Assembly (NCBI GenBank): GCA_015056155.1
Contig: SVGU01000011.1
Span: 1-41,296, forward strand
Direction of reading: 5' to 3'
Length of the DNA: 41,296 nucleotides
DNA from: Clostridiales bacterium
GTDB taxonomy: Bacteria; Bacillota; Clostridia; Christensenellales; Aristaeellaceae
The notes beneath the pieces are model-generated. The model worked only from the letters and a program-made list of their open reading frames with translations, made no database searches and had not been told where the DNA came from. Position 1 is the stretch's first letter. Each line of letters opens with the position of its first letter. Below, one piece after another: positions 22,764-31,107 of the stretch. The translations under genes were made by a program, and so were the position numbers.

Positions 22764-25079
22764 TTTCGATTCATTCGCCCGCCAGAAGCGCTCCAGCGCC
22801 GTCTGCGCGTCCCGGTTTTCCGGGCGGATCGTCCAGTGCTCCGGGCAAAGCCGCCGGTACGCCCCCTGCCGGTAGCGGTCGTCCAGCAGGATAGCCATGC
22901 CCCGATCCGTTTCCGTCCGGATGACGCGGCCCACCGCCTGCGCCACCTTCTGCATGCCCGGCAGCATGTAGGCATAGAGGAAGCCCGCGTCCATCGTGCG
23001 GTCATAATACGCCCGCAGCGTTTCCTGAAAGAGATTCACCTGCGGCAGCCCCACGCCGACGATGATCACCCCGTCCAGCGCATCGCCTGGCAGGTCGATG
23101 CCCTCGGCGAATACGCCGCCCAGCACGCACAGGGACAGCACCGGTTTCCCGGCTGCGTCCGTGTATGGCGCAAGGAAGTCCGCCCGCTCCGCGTCCGTCA
23201 TGCCGCTGCGCTGCTGCTGATGGGGAATATCCAGCATTTCAGCGACCTGCCGCATGTAGGCGAAGCTCGGGAAGAAGGCGATGTACCGCCCCGGCTTTGC
23301 GCACACTGCGCTGCGGATGGCTTCCGCAATCGCCCCGCAGGCGTTTTCCCGGTTGCGGTAGCGGGTGTTCACGTCCTGCTGCAGGATCAGCAGGTTCTCC
23401 CTCGGGAAGGGCGAGGGCATGGCAAAGCACGCATCCTCCTCCCCACCGCCCAGCAGCGCCTTCATGTCCTCCAGCGGATGCATCGTGGCCGAGAAGCACA
23501 CCACGCCGCTCAGGCGCTTGGTCACCTCGGCAAAATAGTCCGCCACGTCCAGCGCGAAGGCATGGATGGCCTTGCTTTTCCGCCCCTGCCACAGCCAGGC
23601 ATACTCCGTGCTGTCCCGCTTCCGGGCGCGCACGAAGGACAGCAGCGGCAGCAGCGTGTCGCCGAGCTTTTCGCCCGCATCGTCCCAGTTGAAGGACTCG
23701 TTCTGCGTGGTGATGAACGCATCCGCCAGCTCCATGCAGGCCTGGTCGAAGGCTTTGGGCAGGCCGGGGAGCGTGCCCTCCTCCGCCTCGGTGAGGGGGA
23801 TGGGCAGATCGTCGATGGCACGGAGCACCTCCGTCATCGCCTTGTACAGCACGTGCTGCCGGCCCGCCGCCTTGCCCACGACCGTCCGCAGCTTGCGGAT
23901 CCGCCCGCCGTCCACCACGCCGGACAGCATGTCCCGCACGCGGGGCAGCAGGTTGTGCGCCTCGTCGATCAGCAGCGTCACGTCGCTGGTCATGTCAAAG
24001 ATCCGCTGGATGTGCACCGCCGGGTCAAGGGCATAGTTGTAGTCGCAGATCGTCAGGTCCGCCAGCTCCGCCAGGGACAGGCTGAACTCAAACGGGCAGA
24101 TGCAGTGCCGGTCCGCCACCTCGCGGATGCGCTCGGGCGACCAGTCGTCCGTCTCCATGATCTCGTCGATCGCCGTGAAATCCCGCAGGAAATGCCCCTT
24201 CGCCCGCTCGCAGTAGTCCGGGTGGCACAGCGTCCGGCAGGGACACTGCTTGTCCTTGGCGTCGAGGGTGAGCGTCCACAGGTGCAGCGGCTGACGGCGC
24301 ATGCGGCGGATAGCCTCCAGCGCACCCTGCCGTTGCGTGGTGCGCGCGGTCAGGTAGTACACCTGCCCGGTCAGGCCCTCGCCCAGCGCCTTGAGCGCCG
24401 GGAAAAGCGCCGCGACAGACTTGCCCGTGCCCGTGGGCATCGAGGCGAACAGCCGCCTGTGCAGCCTGACCGCCGTATACACCTGCACCGCCATCTCCCG
24501 CTGTCCCGGGCGATATCCGTCAAAGGGGAACCGGAGCGCCCGAAGCGACGCATCCCGCGCCCGGCGGTGCCTGCGCAGCACGCGCAGTCGGTGCACATAC
24601 GGCTCCAGCACCGTCAGGAACCGCTCCCGGCACTCCTGCGCCGTCAGGGGCGTATCGAACCGGCCGCGCACCTTTCCCTTCCGGTCCACATAGACCACGC
24701 GGACGATGACCCCGTCCAGCCCCTTATCCGTGCAGAGCATATGCCCGTAGCACACCGCCTGCATCTCGTGGGCGGCAAAGGCAGCCGCCGGCGGCTCGCG
24801 GTGCTGCCAGAGCTTGATCTCCTCGATGACCGGGACGTCGCCGTCCTGAAATGCGTCCATGCGGCCGCTCAGCAGGAGTTCGAGGTCCTCGTCCTCCACC
24901 GGTACCGTCATGTGCAGCGGCACCTCCGCCTGCCAGTCGTCGCCCAGCAGTGCCTGACGCGCCTTGTGCCCCAGCATGCCCTCCTGCATGTCGCGCACCT
25001 GTCCGCCCAGGCGGCGGATGTCCGCCCCGTGCAGGGTGAACTCCACCAGCGTTCTGACCGCCACGCGCAGCTGCTCCAC
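22761..25079 (-). CDS. XPD/DinG-type DNA helicase with N-terminal PD-(D/E)XK-like domain
   Basis: A 772-residue superfamily 2 helicase of the Rad3/XPD/DinG group. Walker A is MPTGTGKS (214-221) and the DEAH box is at 372-375. An iron-sulfur cluster is likely, with Cys279, Cys281, Cys285 and Cys290 plus the CICP motif at 326-329. Late motifs include GGVFAEGIDLPGD and QAVGRVIRTETDRG. The first 150 residues contain SGRMDA (Asp75) and EEIKLW (Glu87-x-Lys89), the pattern of a Cas4/RecB-like nuclease. The fused form occurs in Firmicutes. It would unwind 5'-3' at repair or collapsed-fork structures. It is last in the division cluster, after a terminator at 25104-25145, and ends at a bidirectional terminator. 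Confidence 0.88.
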   Translation of the reverse strand: MEQLRVAVRTLVEFTLHGADIRRLGGQVRDMQEGMLGHKARQALLGDDWQAEVPLHMTVPVEDEDLELLLSGRMDAFQDGDVPVIEEIKLWQHREPPAAAFAAHEMQAVCYGHMLCTDKGLDGVIVRVVYVDRKGKVRGRFDTPLTAQECRERFLTVLEPYVHRLRVLRRHRRARDASLRALRFPFDGYRPGQREMAVQVYTAVRLHRRLFASMPTGTGKSVAALFPALKALGEGLTGQVYYLTARTTQRQGALEAIRRMRRQPLHLWTLTLDAKDKQCPCRTLCHPDYCERAKGHFLRDFTAIDEIMETDDWSPERIREVADRHCICPFEFSLSLAELADLTICDYNYALDPAVHIQRIFDMTSDVTLLIDEAHNLLPRVRDMLSGVVDGGRIRKLRTVVGKAAGRQHVLYKAMTEVLRAIDDLPIPLTEAEEGTLPGLPKAFDQACMELADAFITTQNESFNWDDAGEKLGDTLLPLLSFVRARKRDSTEYAWLWQGRKSKAIHAFALDVADYFAEVTKRLSGVVCFSATMHPLEDMKALLGGGEEDACFAMPSPFPRENLLILQQDVNTRYRNRENACGAIAEAIRSAVCAKPGRYIAFFPSFAYMRQVAEMLDIPHQQQRSGMTDAERADFLAPYTDAAGKPVLSLCVLGGVFAEGIDLPGDALDGVIIVGVGLPQVNLFQETLRAYYDRTMDAGFLYAYMLPGMQKVAQAVGRVIRTETDRGMAILLDDRYRQGAYRRLCPEHWTIRPENRDAQTALERFWRANESK

Positions 25080-25103
25080 AGACCTCCGCCTCCTTTCCGG
25101 ATC

Positions 25104-25145
25104 AAAAATGCGGCAGGCTCCGACCCTTCAGCCGCAGCCTGCCGC
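25104..25145 (-). terminator. Terminator after divIVA
   Basis: On the minus strand GCGGCAGGCT and AGCCTGCCGC form a 10-bp stem with a 16-nt loop, followed by ATTTTTG. It lies between divIVA and the helicase gene, whose start is 25 nt further on. Confidence 0.8.
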
Positions 25146-25189
25146 TCCCTTCGGCCATCAGCCGATATGTGTGTATCCTTCGCGGACGA

Positions 25190-25708
25190 TCATTCCTCGT
25201 CTTCCAGCGTGAGCCGGTTCAGCAGCTCCTGCTGGAGGCTGATCTGCTCGCTGATCTTCTCCTTCATGACGCTGACGGTTGCCTTGAGCGCCGTGATGAC
25301 GTTCTCCAGGCGGATCTTCTCGTCCTCCAGACCGCCGATGCGCGCGCTCGCCTCGTTCCGGGCGTTTTCCAGGATCTCGTCCGCCTTCGCCTGAGCGTCG
25401 GCAATGGTCTGCTCCTTGATGCGCTGTGCCATCTCGAGGATCTCGCGCACGGACTCCTCCGTATTGCCCTCGGAGGCCGCCGGACGGACAAACCCGCCCG
25501 CTGCTTCAGCCTTGCGGTTCTCCGCTTCGGCCATCCTCAGCTTGCGCTTCATGTCGTCCACTTCGCCCTGCAGCAGCTCGATCTCGTCACAGATGCAGTC
25601 CAGGAACTCATCCACCTCGCGCTGCTCATAGCCGCGGGCGACCAGACGGAACTGCTTCGTCTCAATATCCTCGATGGTCAGCCTGTTCTCTCCCTGATTC
25701 ATCAACAT
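25190..25708 (-). CDS. divIVA: DivIVA-domain cell division protein
   Basis: A 172-residue coiled-coil protein. The N-terminal DivIVA domain has LTIEDIETKQFRLVARGYEQREVDEFLD (about 10-37), where the basic and hydrophobic tip binds curved membrane. A long heptad-rich helix follows and ends in an acidic tail. DivIVA/GpsB proteins mark septa and poles and recruit division or wall enzymes. AAAGGAG lies 9 nt before the ATG at 25708. It follows the S4 gene, as in the classic ylm cluster. Length and tail match clostridial DivIVA; GpsB would be shorter. Confidence 0.92.
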   Translation of the reverse strand: MLMNQGENRLTIEDIETKQFRLVARGYEQREVDEFLDCICDEIELLQGEVDDMKRKLRMAEAENRKAEAAGGFVRPAASEGNTEESVREILEMAQRIKEQTIADAQAKADEILENARNEASARIGGLEDEKIRLENVITALKATVSVMKEKISEQISLQQELLNRLTLEDEE

Positions 25709-25753
25709 TCCGGCGTTCTCCTTTCAATCTATTCGTTTCGATCATCATCAACA

Positions 25754-26503
25754 TCATCCCCGGCGGAAGACCTCCAGCGTGACCGGCAGTCGGTCCTTCC
25801 TCGTCCGGTCGCCCACCGTGTTCAGTCGGATGCGGCCGAACCCGCGGACGCTCAGCAGCTGACCCTCCGTCAGCACCCGGTCCGTCCGCTCCTCCGGGAT
25901 ATGCTCCACCGCCACCAGACCTGCGCGGATCATCTCTGCCGCCTTCGCCCGGGAGGTGCGCATCCCGCTGGCCAGCACGCAGTCCAGCCGCAGCGAGGCC
26001 ACGGTGTCCCGCATTTCCTCGCCCCGGGGCGGCTCAAAGGCAGGCGGCTCCGGCAACTCCTTCACGGTGAGGGGCACGTTTCCGGCCTTGTCCCATTCCG
26101 TCGGCAGCCTCCTTGCCGCCTCCGGAAGCGCCAGCAGATACGCCCTGTCCTCCAGCGCAATCAGGTCGCCGAAGAAGCTGCGGTCCATGCCCAGCGCCAT
26201 CAGGCTGCCCAGCAAATCGCTGTGGGACACATGCGCAAAGCGCGCCGCCCAGCGGATCTCCAGCCACACGGCCGTGAACTCCGCCTCCGCCCATGCCGGA
26301 TGGAAGCAGACCTGCACCCGCTCCGCCGACGGCCATCCGCCGTCAAAGGAGATGGACACGCACGCCGCGCGGGCCTCGTGCACCGCCAGCGCCCTTTCCT
26401 CCCCGGTCACGAACCTGCCGGGGACGGGCAGATCCATCCGGTCCGCCCGTTCCGCGCCCTGCTTGAGGCGCAGCGCCAGCTGACCGGACTGCTCCGGCTT
26501 CAT
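25754..26503 (-). CDS. ylmH: YlmH-type S4-domain RNA-binding protein
   Basis: A 249-residue protein of the YlmH family, which binds tRNA-like RNA through a C-terminal S4 domain and in Bacillus rescues stalled ribosomes together with tmRNA-independent factors. The S4 part is about 170-235: LRLDCVLASGMRTSRAKAAEMIRAGLVAV. The N-terminal part is the conserved YlmH domain with SHSDLLGSLMALGMDRSFFGDL. Its ATG overlaps the yggT stop by one base. It sits between yggT and divIVA, as expected. Confidence 0.88.
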   Translation of the reverse strand: MKPEQSGQLALRLKQGAERADRMDLPVPGRFVTGEERALAVHEARAACVSISFDGGWPSAERVQVCFHPAWAEAEFTAVWLEIRWAARFAHVSHSDLLGSLMALGMDRSFFGDLIALEDRAYLLALPEAARRLPTEWDKAGNVPLTVKELPEPPAFEPPRGEEMRDTVASLRLDCVLASGMRTSRAKAAEMIRAGLVAVEHIPEERTDRVLTEGQLLSVRGFGRIRLNTVGDRTRKDRLPVTLEVFRRG

Positions 26504-26784
26504 CAGATGAGCCAGCCCAGCAGAATGTTCACCACGATGATGCCCACAAAGAGCACCACCGGCGACCAGTCAATACCGGGCTTGCGCAGGCTGGGCAGGA
26601 AGCGGTCCATCAGCTTGCGCGCGATCTGCAATCCGGGCTCCACAACGCTGTTGAGCAGCTCCGTCCACTTGTTCGCGGGGATGTTGATCATCTTCAGGAC
26701 GATGTAGAGCAGCACCAGCACATTGTACACGCTCAGCGCAGCGCGGGCGATGCTGATGACCAGTTCAATAAGCTTTGTGAGCAT
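26503..26784 (-). CDS. YggT-family membrane protein
   Basis: A 93-residue protein with two transmembrane helices (about 17-38 and 71-91) and the conserved connecting segment NSVVEPGLQIARKLMDRFLP, where the proline-rich turn before the second helix is typical of YggT/YlmG. Relatives affect septum positioning or osmotic adaptation, and its place between sepF and the S4 gene is conserved. AAGGAG lies before the start. Confidence 0.88.
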   Translation of the reverse strand: MLTKLIELVISIARAALSVYNVLVLLYIVLKMINIPANKWTELLNSVVEPGLQIARKLMDRFLPSLRKPGIDWSPVVLFVGIIVVNILLGWLI

Positions 26785-26826
26785 ATCTGTATTCTCCTTC
26801 TGTGTCGTTTATGCCCTCCGGCGCGC

Positions 26827-27861
26827 TCAGCGGCGCATGCCGAATCCGCCGTAGTCCGTGTAGGCGCCGGCCTGCGCGCTGCGTGCCGCACGCTGACCAT
26901 AGGCGGGAGCGAAGTCCTCCTGCCGGCTCTTTGCCGCGAAGCCGCCGAAGCGGTTCTCCTGATAGCCGCGGCTGGAACCGGGCCAGCGGCGCTCGATATC
27001 CTCGTTGCTCATGTGCAGCAGGCTGTCAAAGGGGATCACCTGCATCTGCCTGGGCGTGATGAGGTAGATCATCTTGCCGGAGATGCGCACGAAATTCTGA
27101 TTCATCGCATATGCCGCGCCGAAGAGCAGATCCATGCAGCGGTCCGCCTCCATCACGTCGGCGATCTGCTCGGCGTTGACGATCATCGCCTCGGAGTTCT
27201 GCATGAACTCGATCAGACGGTAGCAGCTCGCCACGCCGGTGATCTGCGCCACGCGCAGCACCATCTTGTACGCGCTGCCCTCGTCGGACACATAGGTGCC
27301 GGGGAAATAGCGCAGGCCGTCATCGGCCTTCTGCTGGGGCTGCGGCTGGGGCGCGGGCTGCTGCACCGGGGGCTGCCAGCCGGTAGACTGCGGGGGGATC
27401 TGCTGCTGCGGGAAGGCAGGCTGCCAGCCGGTCTGCTGCATGGGCTGCTGGGGCTGCACAGGGTTTTGCATGCGGGGCTGCCAGCCGGTCTGCTGCGCAG
27501 GCTGCTGGGGCGCCGCGGGACGCTGCATCGCCGGACCGGCCTGACGGGCATGGGGCTGGGGGGGCGTCATCGGGCGGCCCTGCGGCATCGTCTGCTGCTG
27601 GGGCGGCATCGTGCCCGTCTGTCCGCCGACCTGCTGGAACTGCTGCATCACCGTCGCGTCCACGCCGCCGGGCATCATGCCGGAAAAGCCCGTCGCCGGA
27701 TGATCCGGCTGCAGATTCTCCGCCGGCTTGCGCTTGGTGATCTTGGGCTGATAGCCGCTGAAGCCGCCGTTGGCGCGGTTGGACATCAGCTGGGGCTGCT
27801 CGCCCTCGCTGCGGGTCTTCACCTTCTGCCAAAGCCCCTGTACCTTATCCATGAAAGCCAT
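26827..27861 (-). CDS. sepF: Cell division protein SepF with extended Pro/Gln linker
   Basis: A 344-residue protein. SepF bundles FtsZ and anchors the Z ring to membrane. The N-terminal 20 residues (MAFMDKVQGLWQKVKTRSE) look like the amphipathic membrane-binding helix. Residues about 60-180 are a low-complexity Pro/Gln-rich linker in which TGWQP recurs three times. The SepF core at about 185-280 contains IVNAEQIADVMEADRCMDL and GAAYAMNQNFVRISGKMIYL. A Gly/Arg/Ala-rich tail follows. Typical SepF has about 150-200 residues, so the linker is unusual. The gene is between yggS and yggT. The start at 27861 has GGAAGG about 9 nt upstream. Confidence 0.88.
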   Translation of the reverse strand: MAFMDKVQGLWQKVKTRSEGEQPQLMSNRANGGFSGYQPKITKRKPAENLQPDHPATGFSGMMPGGVDATVMQQFQQVGGQTGTMPPQQQTMPQGRPMTPPQPHARQAGPAMQRPAAPQQPAQQTGWQPRMQNPVQPQQPMQQTGWQPAFPQQQIPPQSTGWQPPVQQPAPQPQPQQKADDGLRYFPGTYVSDEGSAYKMVLRVAQITGVASCYRLIEFMQNSEAMIVNAEQIADVMEADRCMDLLFGAAYAMNQNFVRISGKMIYLITPRQMQVIPFDSLLHMSNEDIERRWPGSSRGYQENRFGGFAAKSRQEDFAPAYGQRAARSAQAGAYTDYGGFGMRR

Positions 27862-27904
27862 GTATATCCATCCTTCCGGAGCCGATCGCTCCCGTCAAAA
27901 AGGT

Positions 27905-28600
27905 TCACTTCGAATAGTCTCTTGCGCCCAGGAGCGCGCTGCCGATGCGCACCATCGTTGCGCCGTGGCGCGCCGCCAGCAGGTAATCGCCGGACATGCC
28001 CATGGAGAGCTCCTCCATCGCCACGCCCTGCGGCGCCTCCTCGCGCATGCGCTCAAACAGCGTCCGCATGTCCGCAAAAAGGCCGCCCAGATACGCCTGG
28101 TCGGGCGTGTTGGGCATCACGGCCATCAGGCCGCGCACGGACAGGCCGGGCATGTGCCGCACCGTTTCCAGGAACGGCCGCACCTCCTCCGGCGCCATGC
28201 CGCCCTTCTGCTCCTCCCCCGCCGGGGAGACCTGCACCAGCACCGGCACAGTCAGGCCGCGCCGGCACGCCTGCCGGTCGATCTCCTGCGCCAGGGGCAG
28301 CCGGTCGACCGATTGGATCATGCATACCTGATCTATTATATACTTAACTTTGTTGGTTTGCAACCGTCCGATCAGGTGAATATCAAACTTTTCGGCGAGC
28401 AGGGGCAGCTTTTCGACGATCTCCTGCACGCGGTTTTCGCCGATGTCCCGCACGCCCATCTCCGCCAGCGGGAGGATCTCCTCCGCCGGGTGGGTCTTGG
28501 TGACGGCGATCACCTTCGGCGGGGCATAGCGGCCCTCCGAGGCCCCGGCCAGCGCAGTCCGGATCGACTCCAGCCGCGCCCGCAGTTCCTGAGCCTGCAT
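27905..28600 (-). CDS. yggS: YggS-family PLP homeostasis protein
   Basis: A 231-residue alanine-racemase-fold protein that binds pyridoxal phosphate and controls free PLP and amino acid balance. The PLP lysine is Lys35 in VIAVTKTHPAEE; other conserved segments are MGVRDIGENRVQEI, HLIGRLQTNKVKYI and LSMGMSGDYLLAARHGATMVRIG. The start at 28600 is preferred: AAGGAG is 8 nt upstream, while the ATG at 28606 touches it. It is the ylmE position, upstream of sepF. Confidence 0.94.
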   Translation of the reverse strand: MQAQELRARLESIRTALAGASEGRYAPPKVIAVTKTHPAEEILPLAEMGVRDIGENRVQEIVEKLPLLAEKFDIHLIGRLQTNKVKYIIDQVCMIQSVDRLPLAQEIDRQACRRGLTVPVLVQVSPAGEEQKGGMAPEEVRPFLETVRHMPGLSVRGLMAVMPNTPDQAYLGGLFADMRTLFERMREEAPQGVAMEELSMGMSGDYLLAARHGATMVRIGSALLGARDYSK

Positions 28601-28645
28601 GTGCATTTCTCCTTCCCTACCGGGTCCTCTGCCGGAACAGCTGCG

Positions 28646-30319
28646 TCAGAACAGGCGCACCGTCATCTCCTCGAACAGGAGGCCCTGCTGGATGGCCTGG
28701 AAATAGGCATAGCCATCCTTATAATGGATCACGTTGACCGGGATGAAGGACTCCGTCGAGCCCTCGACGACGACCACGCCCTTCATGCCGTCCTGCTCGT
28801 AGATGGCGCGTTCGTTCACCATCAGCGTGGACATGCTTTCACCCAGAACCGCCTCGCAGGTGCGCATGTACATCACCGGCTCCACCGGCCCCTGCACCTT
28901 CAGGCGAACAAGCAGCTCGCCGCCGGAGCGGGTGAAGCTGACGACCTGCGCGGTGACGGTCGTGTTCTCGAACCGCTCCAGGCTCAGCTCATACGTCTCG
29001 CCGTTCACGGGGTTCCAGGACGTGTTGTCGGAGAGGAACAGGATGTACCACTCGTTGTCCCGCACCATGCGGTAGATGGTCGTCTTGCTCTTCTGCAGCG
29101 TGGTCTGCTCCGGCTTTTTGCCATTGATCATCGCGCGGACCTCGCTGGGCTCGAAGGACGTGTAGGTATTGGCGTTGAGGGTGTACTCATAGCCGTCGGA
29201 ATAGAAGCTGACCAGCGCCTCGCCGGTGGCCGTGTACAGCTTCGTCCAGCTGTCGATGCGCTGCGTCTGGGAGCGCTGATCGTCCTGCATGCGGGAGAAG
29301 CGCTGATCCGAGGCGTACTTCTGCTCCAGATGCTGCTGGCGCTCCGACACCTTCTGGGTCAGCTGCGCCTCCAGGTTCGCCAGCGAGCCCTGACCGCCGC
29401 TGACCAGCTCCCGCACCTGCGTCACCAGACTCATCAGCTCCGTATCGAGCCGGGTGAGCTTGCCGTCGTAGATCGTGTTGGAGTCGATCAGCTTCTTCTG
29501 ATAGTCGCGGATCTCCGCACGGTACTGCTGCAGCAGGTTGATCGCCGAGGCGCTGTAGCCGGTGGAATACACGCGGCACACGGGCGTGTTGCGGTAGACC
29601 TTGCTGCCCTCCTTCGCGTCGTAGGCGATGGAGGTGACGCCCTCTGCGTCATAGGGCGACTCATTGCGGACGATCAGGCAGTCGCCGGCGTGGTTGGCCG
29701 ACAGGGAGCCGGAGGCGATCACGCCATAGCGGGCCGCCTCGGGCGCATAGGTCGAATACAGGTACCACACCGCAAAGCCCACGACCGCCACCAGCGCCAC
29801 CACGATCAGCGCGATGTCCGAAGCCGTCATGCGGCGCTTCATCGGCTTGCGCTGCTGGGGCGGGAAGCCCATGGGCGGCTGCTCCGGCGCGGCCTGACTG
29901 AACAGATGCTGATAGCCGTCCTCCGCGTAGGGCTGCTGATACGCGCCGGGATCGGCATAGGGCGCCTGGGACATCCCGGGATCCGCATAGGGCTGCTGCG
30001 CGCCGTAGCCGGTGTTCATATCGGTATACTGCGCCGTCGTGCCGAAGCTCTCCGCAGCGTTGCGGTAGCCCTGCTGGGGCATCGTCGCATAGGGGTCCGC
30101 CGGTGCGCCGTAGCCCTGCTGGGGCATCGCCGCATAGGGATCCGCCGGTACGCCGTAGCCCTGCTGGGGCGTCGTTGCATAGGGATCCGCCGGTACGCCG
30201 TAGCCCTGCTGGGGCGTCGCCGCATAGGGGTCCGCCGGTGCGCCGTAGCCCGGATTCTGCTGTCCGGCAGGGTACTGCGGAGGATATCCGCCGCCCGGCT
30301 GGTTGTACTGGTTATCCAT
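28646..30319 (-). CDS. HlyD-like membrane protein with N-terminal 15-residue repeats
   Basis: A 557-residue protein. Residues 1-165 are a Tyr/Pro/Gln/Gly-rich cytosolic tail; four units of GYGxPADPYAxxPQQ (about 24-83) repeat every 15 residues. A transmembrane helix lies at 168-189. The outer part has a biotinyl-lipoyl-like segment (VIASGSLSANHAGDCLIVRNES), a coiled-coil region (about 260-350), and a second beta-rich part, the layout of HlyD-type adaptors. Clostridia often carry such a protein next to sepF. No ABC transporter is adjacent, so it is unlikely to be a plain secretion adaptor; a link to division or wall is inference. It follows the sigma gene. Confidence 0.75.
   Translation of the reverse strand: MDNQYNQPGGGYPPQYPAGQQNPGYGAPADPYAATPQQGYGVPADPYATTPQQGYGVPADPYAAMPQQGYGAPADPYATMPQQGYRNAAESFGTTAQYTDMNTGYGAQQPYADPGMSQAPYADPGAYQQPYAEDGYQHLFSQAAPEQPPMGFPPQQRKPMKRRMTASDIALIVVALVAVVGFAVWYLYSTYAPEAARYGVIASGSLSANHAGDCLIVRNESPYDAEGVTSIAYDAKEGSKVYRNTPVCRVYSTGYSASAINLLQQYRAEIRDYQKKLIDSNTIYDGKLTRLDTELMSLVTQVRELVSGGQGSLANLEAQLTQKVSERQQHLEQKYASDQRFSRMQDDQRSQTQRIDSWTKLYTATGEALVSFYSDGYEYTLNANTYTSFEPSEVRAMINGKKPEQTTLQKSKTTIYRMVRDNEWYILFLSDNTSWNPVNGETYELSLERFENTTVTAQVVSFTRSGGELLVRLKVQGPVEPVMYMRTCEAVLGESMSTLMVNERAIYEQDGMKGVVVVEGSTESFIPVNVIHYKDGYAYFQAIQQGLLFEEMTVRLF
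30066..30245. repeat. Four tandem 45-bp repeats in the HlyD-like gene
   Basis: Units begin at 30066, 30111, 30156 and 30201 (minus-strand coding), exactly 45 bp or 15 codons each, with a partial fifth copy at 30246. Differences are mostly synonymous or swap Ala/Thr and Val/Ala, so the protein repeat is conserved. The unit number may vary between strains. Confidence 0.92.
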
Positions 30320-30354
30320 GTAAACTCCCTCTCAATTCGGGTCAAAAAGCAAAG

Positions 30355-31104
30355 TCAATGAGCCGTCTGCCACTGCTCCGTCATGGTGCGCAGCCTGCCC
30401 AGGAGCTTGCGCTCCATGCGGCTGACCTGCATCTGGCTCACGCCCATGGCATTGGCCGTATCGCGCTGGCCGAGGCGTTCGATGTACCGCTTCTCCAGCA
30501 GCAGACGCTCCTGCGGCGTGACCTGCCGGAAAACCCACTGGAGCCACTGCTTCTGCTCCACCGTTTCATATCCGTCCTCTCGCTGGCCCAGACGCTCCTC
30601 CAGCCGCTGGGAGTCCTCGTCCGAGCCCATCGCAGCGTCCATCGACATGGTCTCCGTCGCATCCCGCGCGTCCAGCAGGCTCAGCAGATCGTCATAGCTG
30701 ATCTGCATTTCCGCCGCGATCTCCTTCAGGGACGGCTCCCGCTGCAGCCTCTGCGTCAGCTGCTCGGACACCTTCCGCATCTGGAACAGCCGGGACCGGG
30801 TGTCCCTGCTGACTCGGATCTGTCCGCCCTTGTCGCGCAGGTAATTGCGTACCTCGCCTGCGATGGTGGGCATGGCAAAGGTGGAGAAGCGGAAGCCGCG
30901 CTCCGGCTCAAACCGGTCCAGCGCCTTCATCAGCGCCAGCGCCGCCACCTGCTCCAGGTCCTCCTGCTCCACGCCCTGCCCGCGGAATCGCCGCGCGATC
31001 GAACGGCACAGCGGCAGATATCCCTCCACCAGCTGCGACAGCACGTCGCGGTCGCGGGTCTTTGCATAATCCGCCAGCAGCGGAATCAGGCGCGTATCAT
31101 CCAT
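30355..31104 (-). CDS. SigF/SigB/SigG-type RNA polymerase sigma factor
   Basis: A 249-residue sigma-70 factor of the SigB/SigF/SigG group. Region 2 has SIARRFRGQGVEQEDLEQVAA and LDRFEPERGFRFSTFAMPTI (with NYLRDKG), region 3 follows at about 115-150, and region 4 ends GQRDTANAMGVSQMQVSRME. There is no region 1. The gene lies 3 nt after its putative anti-sigma partner, so the pair is an operon. It is upstream of the division genes, not the spoIIA operon, so SigF identity is not certain. Confidence 0.88.
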   Translation of the reverse strand: MDDTRLIPLLADYAKTRDRDVLSQLVEGYLPLCRSIARRFRGQGVEQEDLEQVAALALMKALDRFEPERGFRFSTFAMPTIAGEVRNYLRDKGGQIRVSRDTRSRLFQMRKVSEQLTQRLQREPSLKEIAAEMQISYDDLLSLLDARDATETMSMDAAMGSDEDSQRLEERLGQREDGYETVEQKQWLQWVFRQVTPQERLLLEKRYIERLGQRDTANAMGVSQMQVSRMERKLLGRLRTMTEQWQTAH

Positions 31105-31107
31105 ACG

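Noticed and set aside
22836-25394. Long plus-strand frame (about 850 codons) over the helicase and divIVA genes
   Set aside because: Both opposite-strand genes have clear motifs. The frame is antisense and His/Arg-rich in the way typical of GC-rich shadow frames.
30066-30245. Possible CRISPR array or minisatellite outside genes
   Set aside because: The 45-bp units are coding, in frame, and have no spacers.
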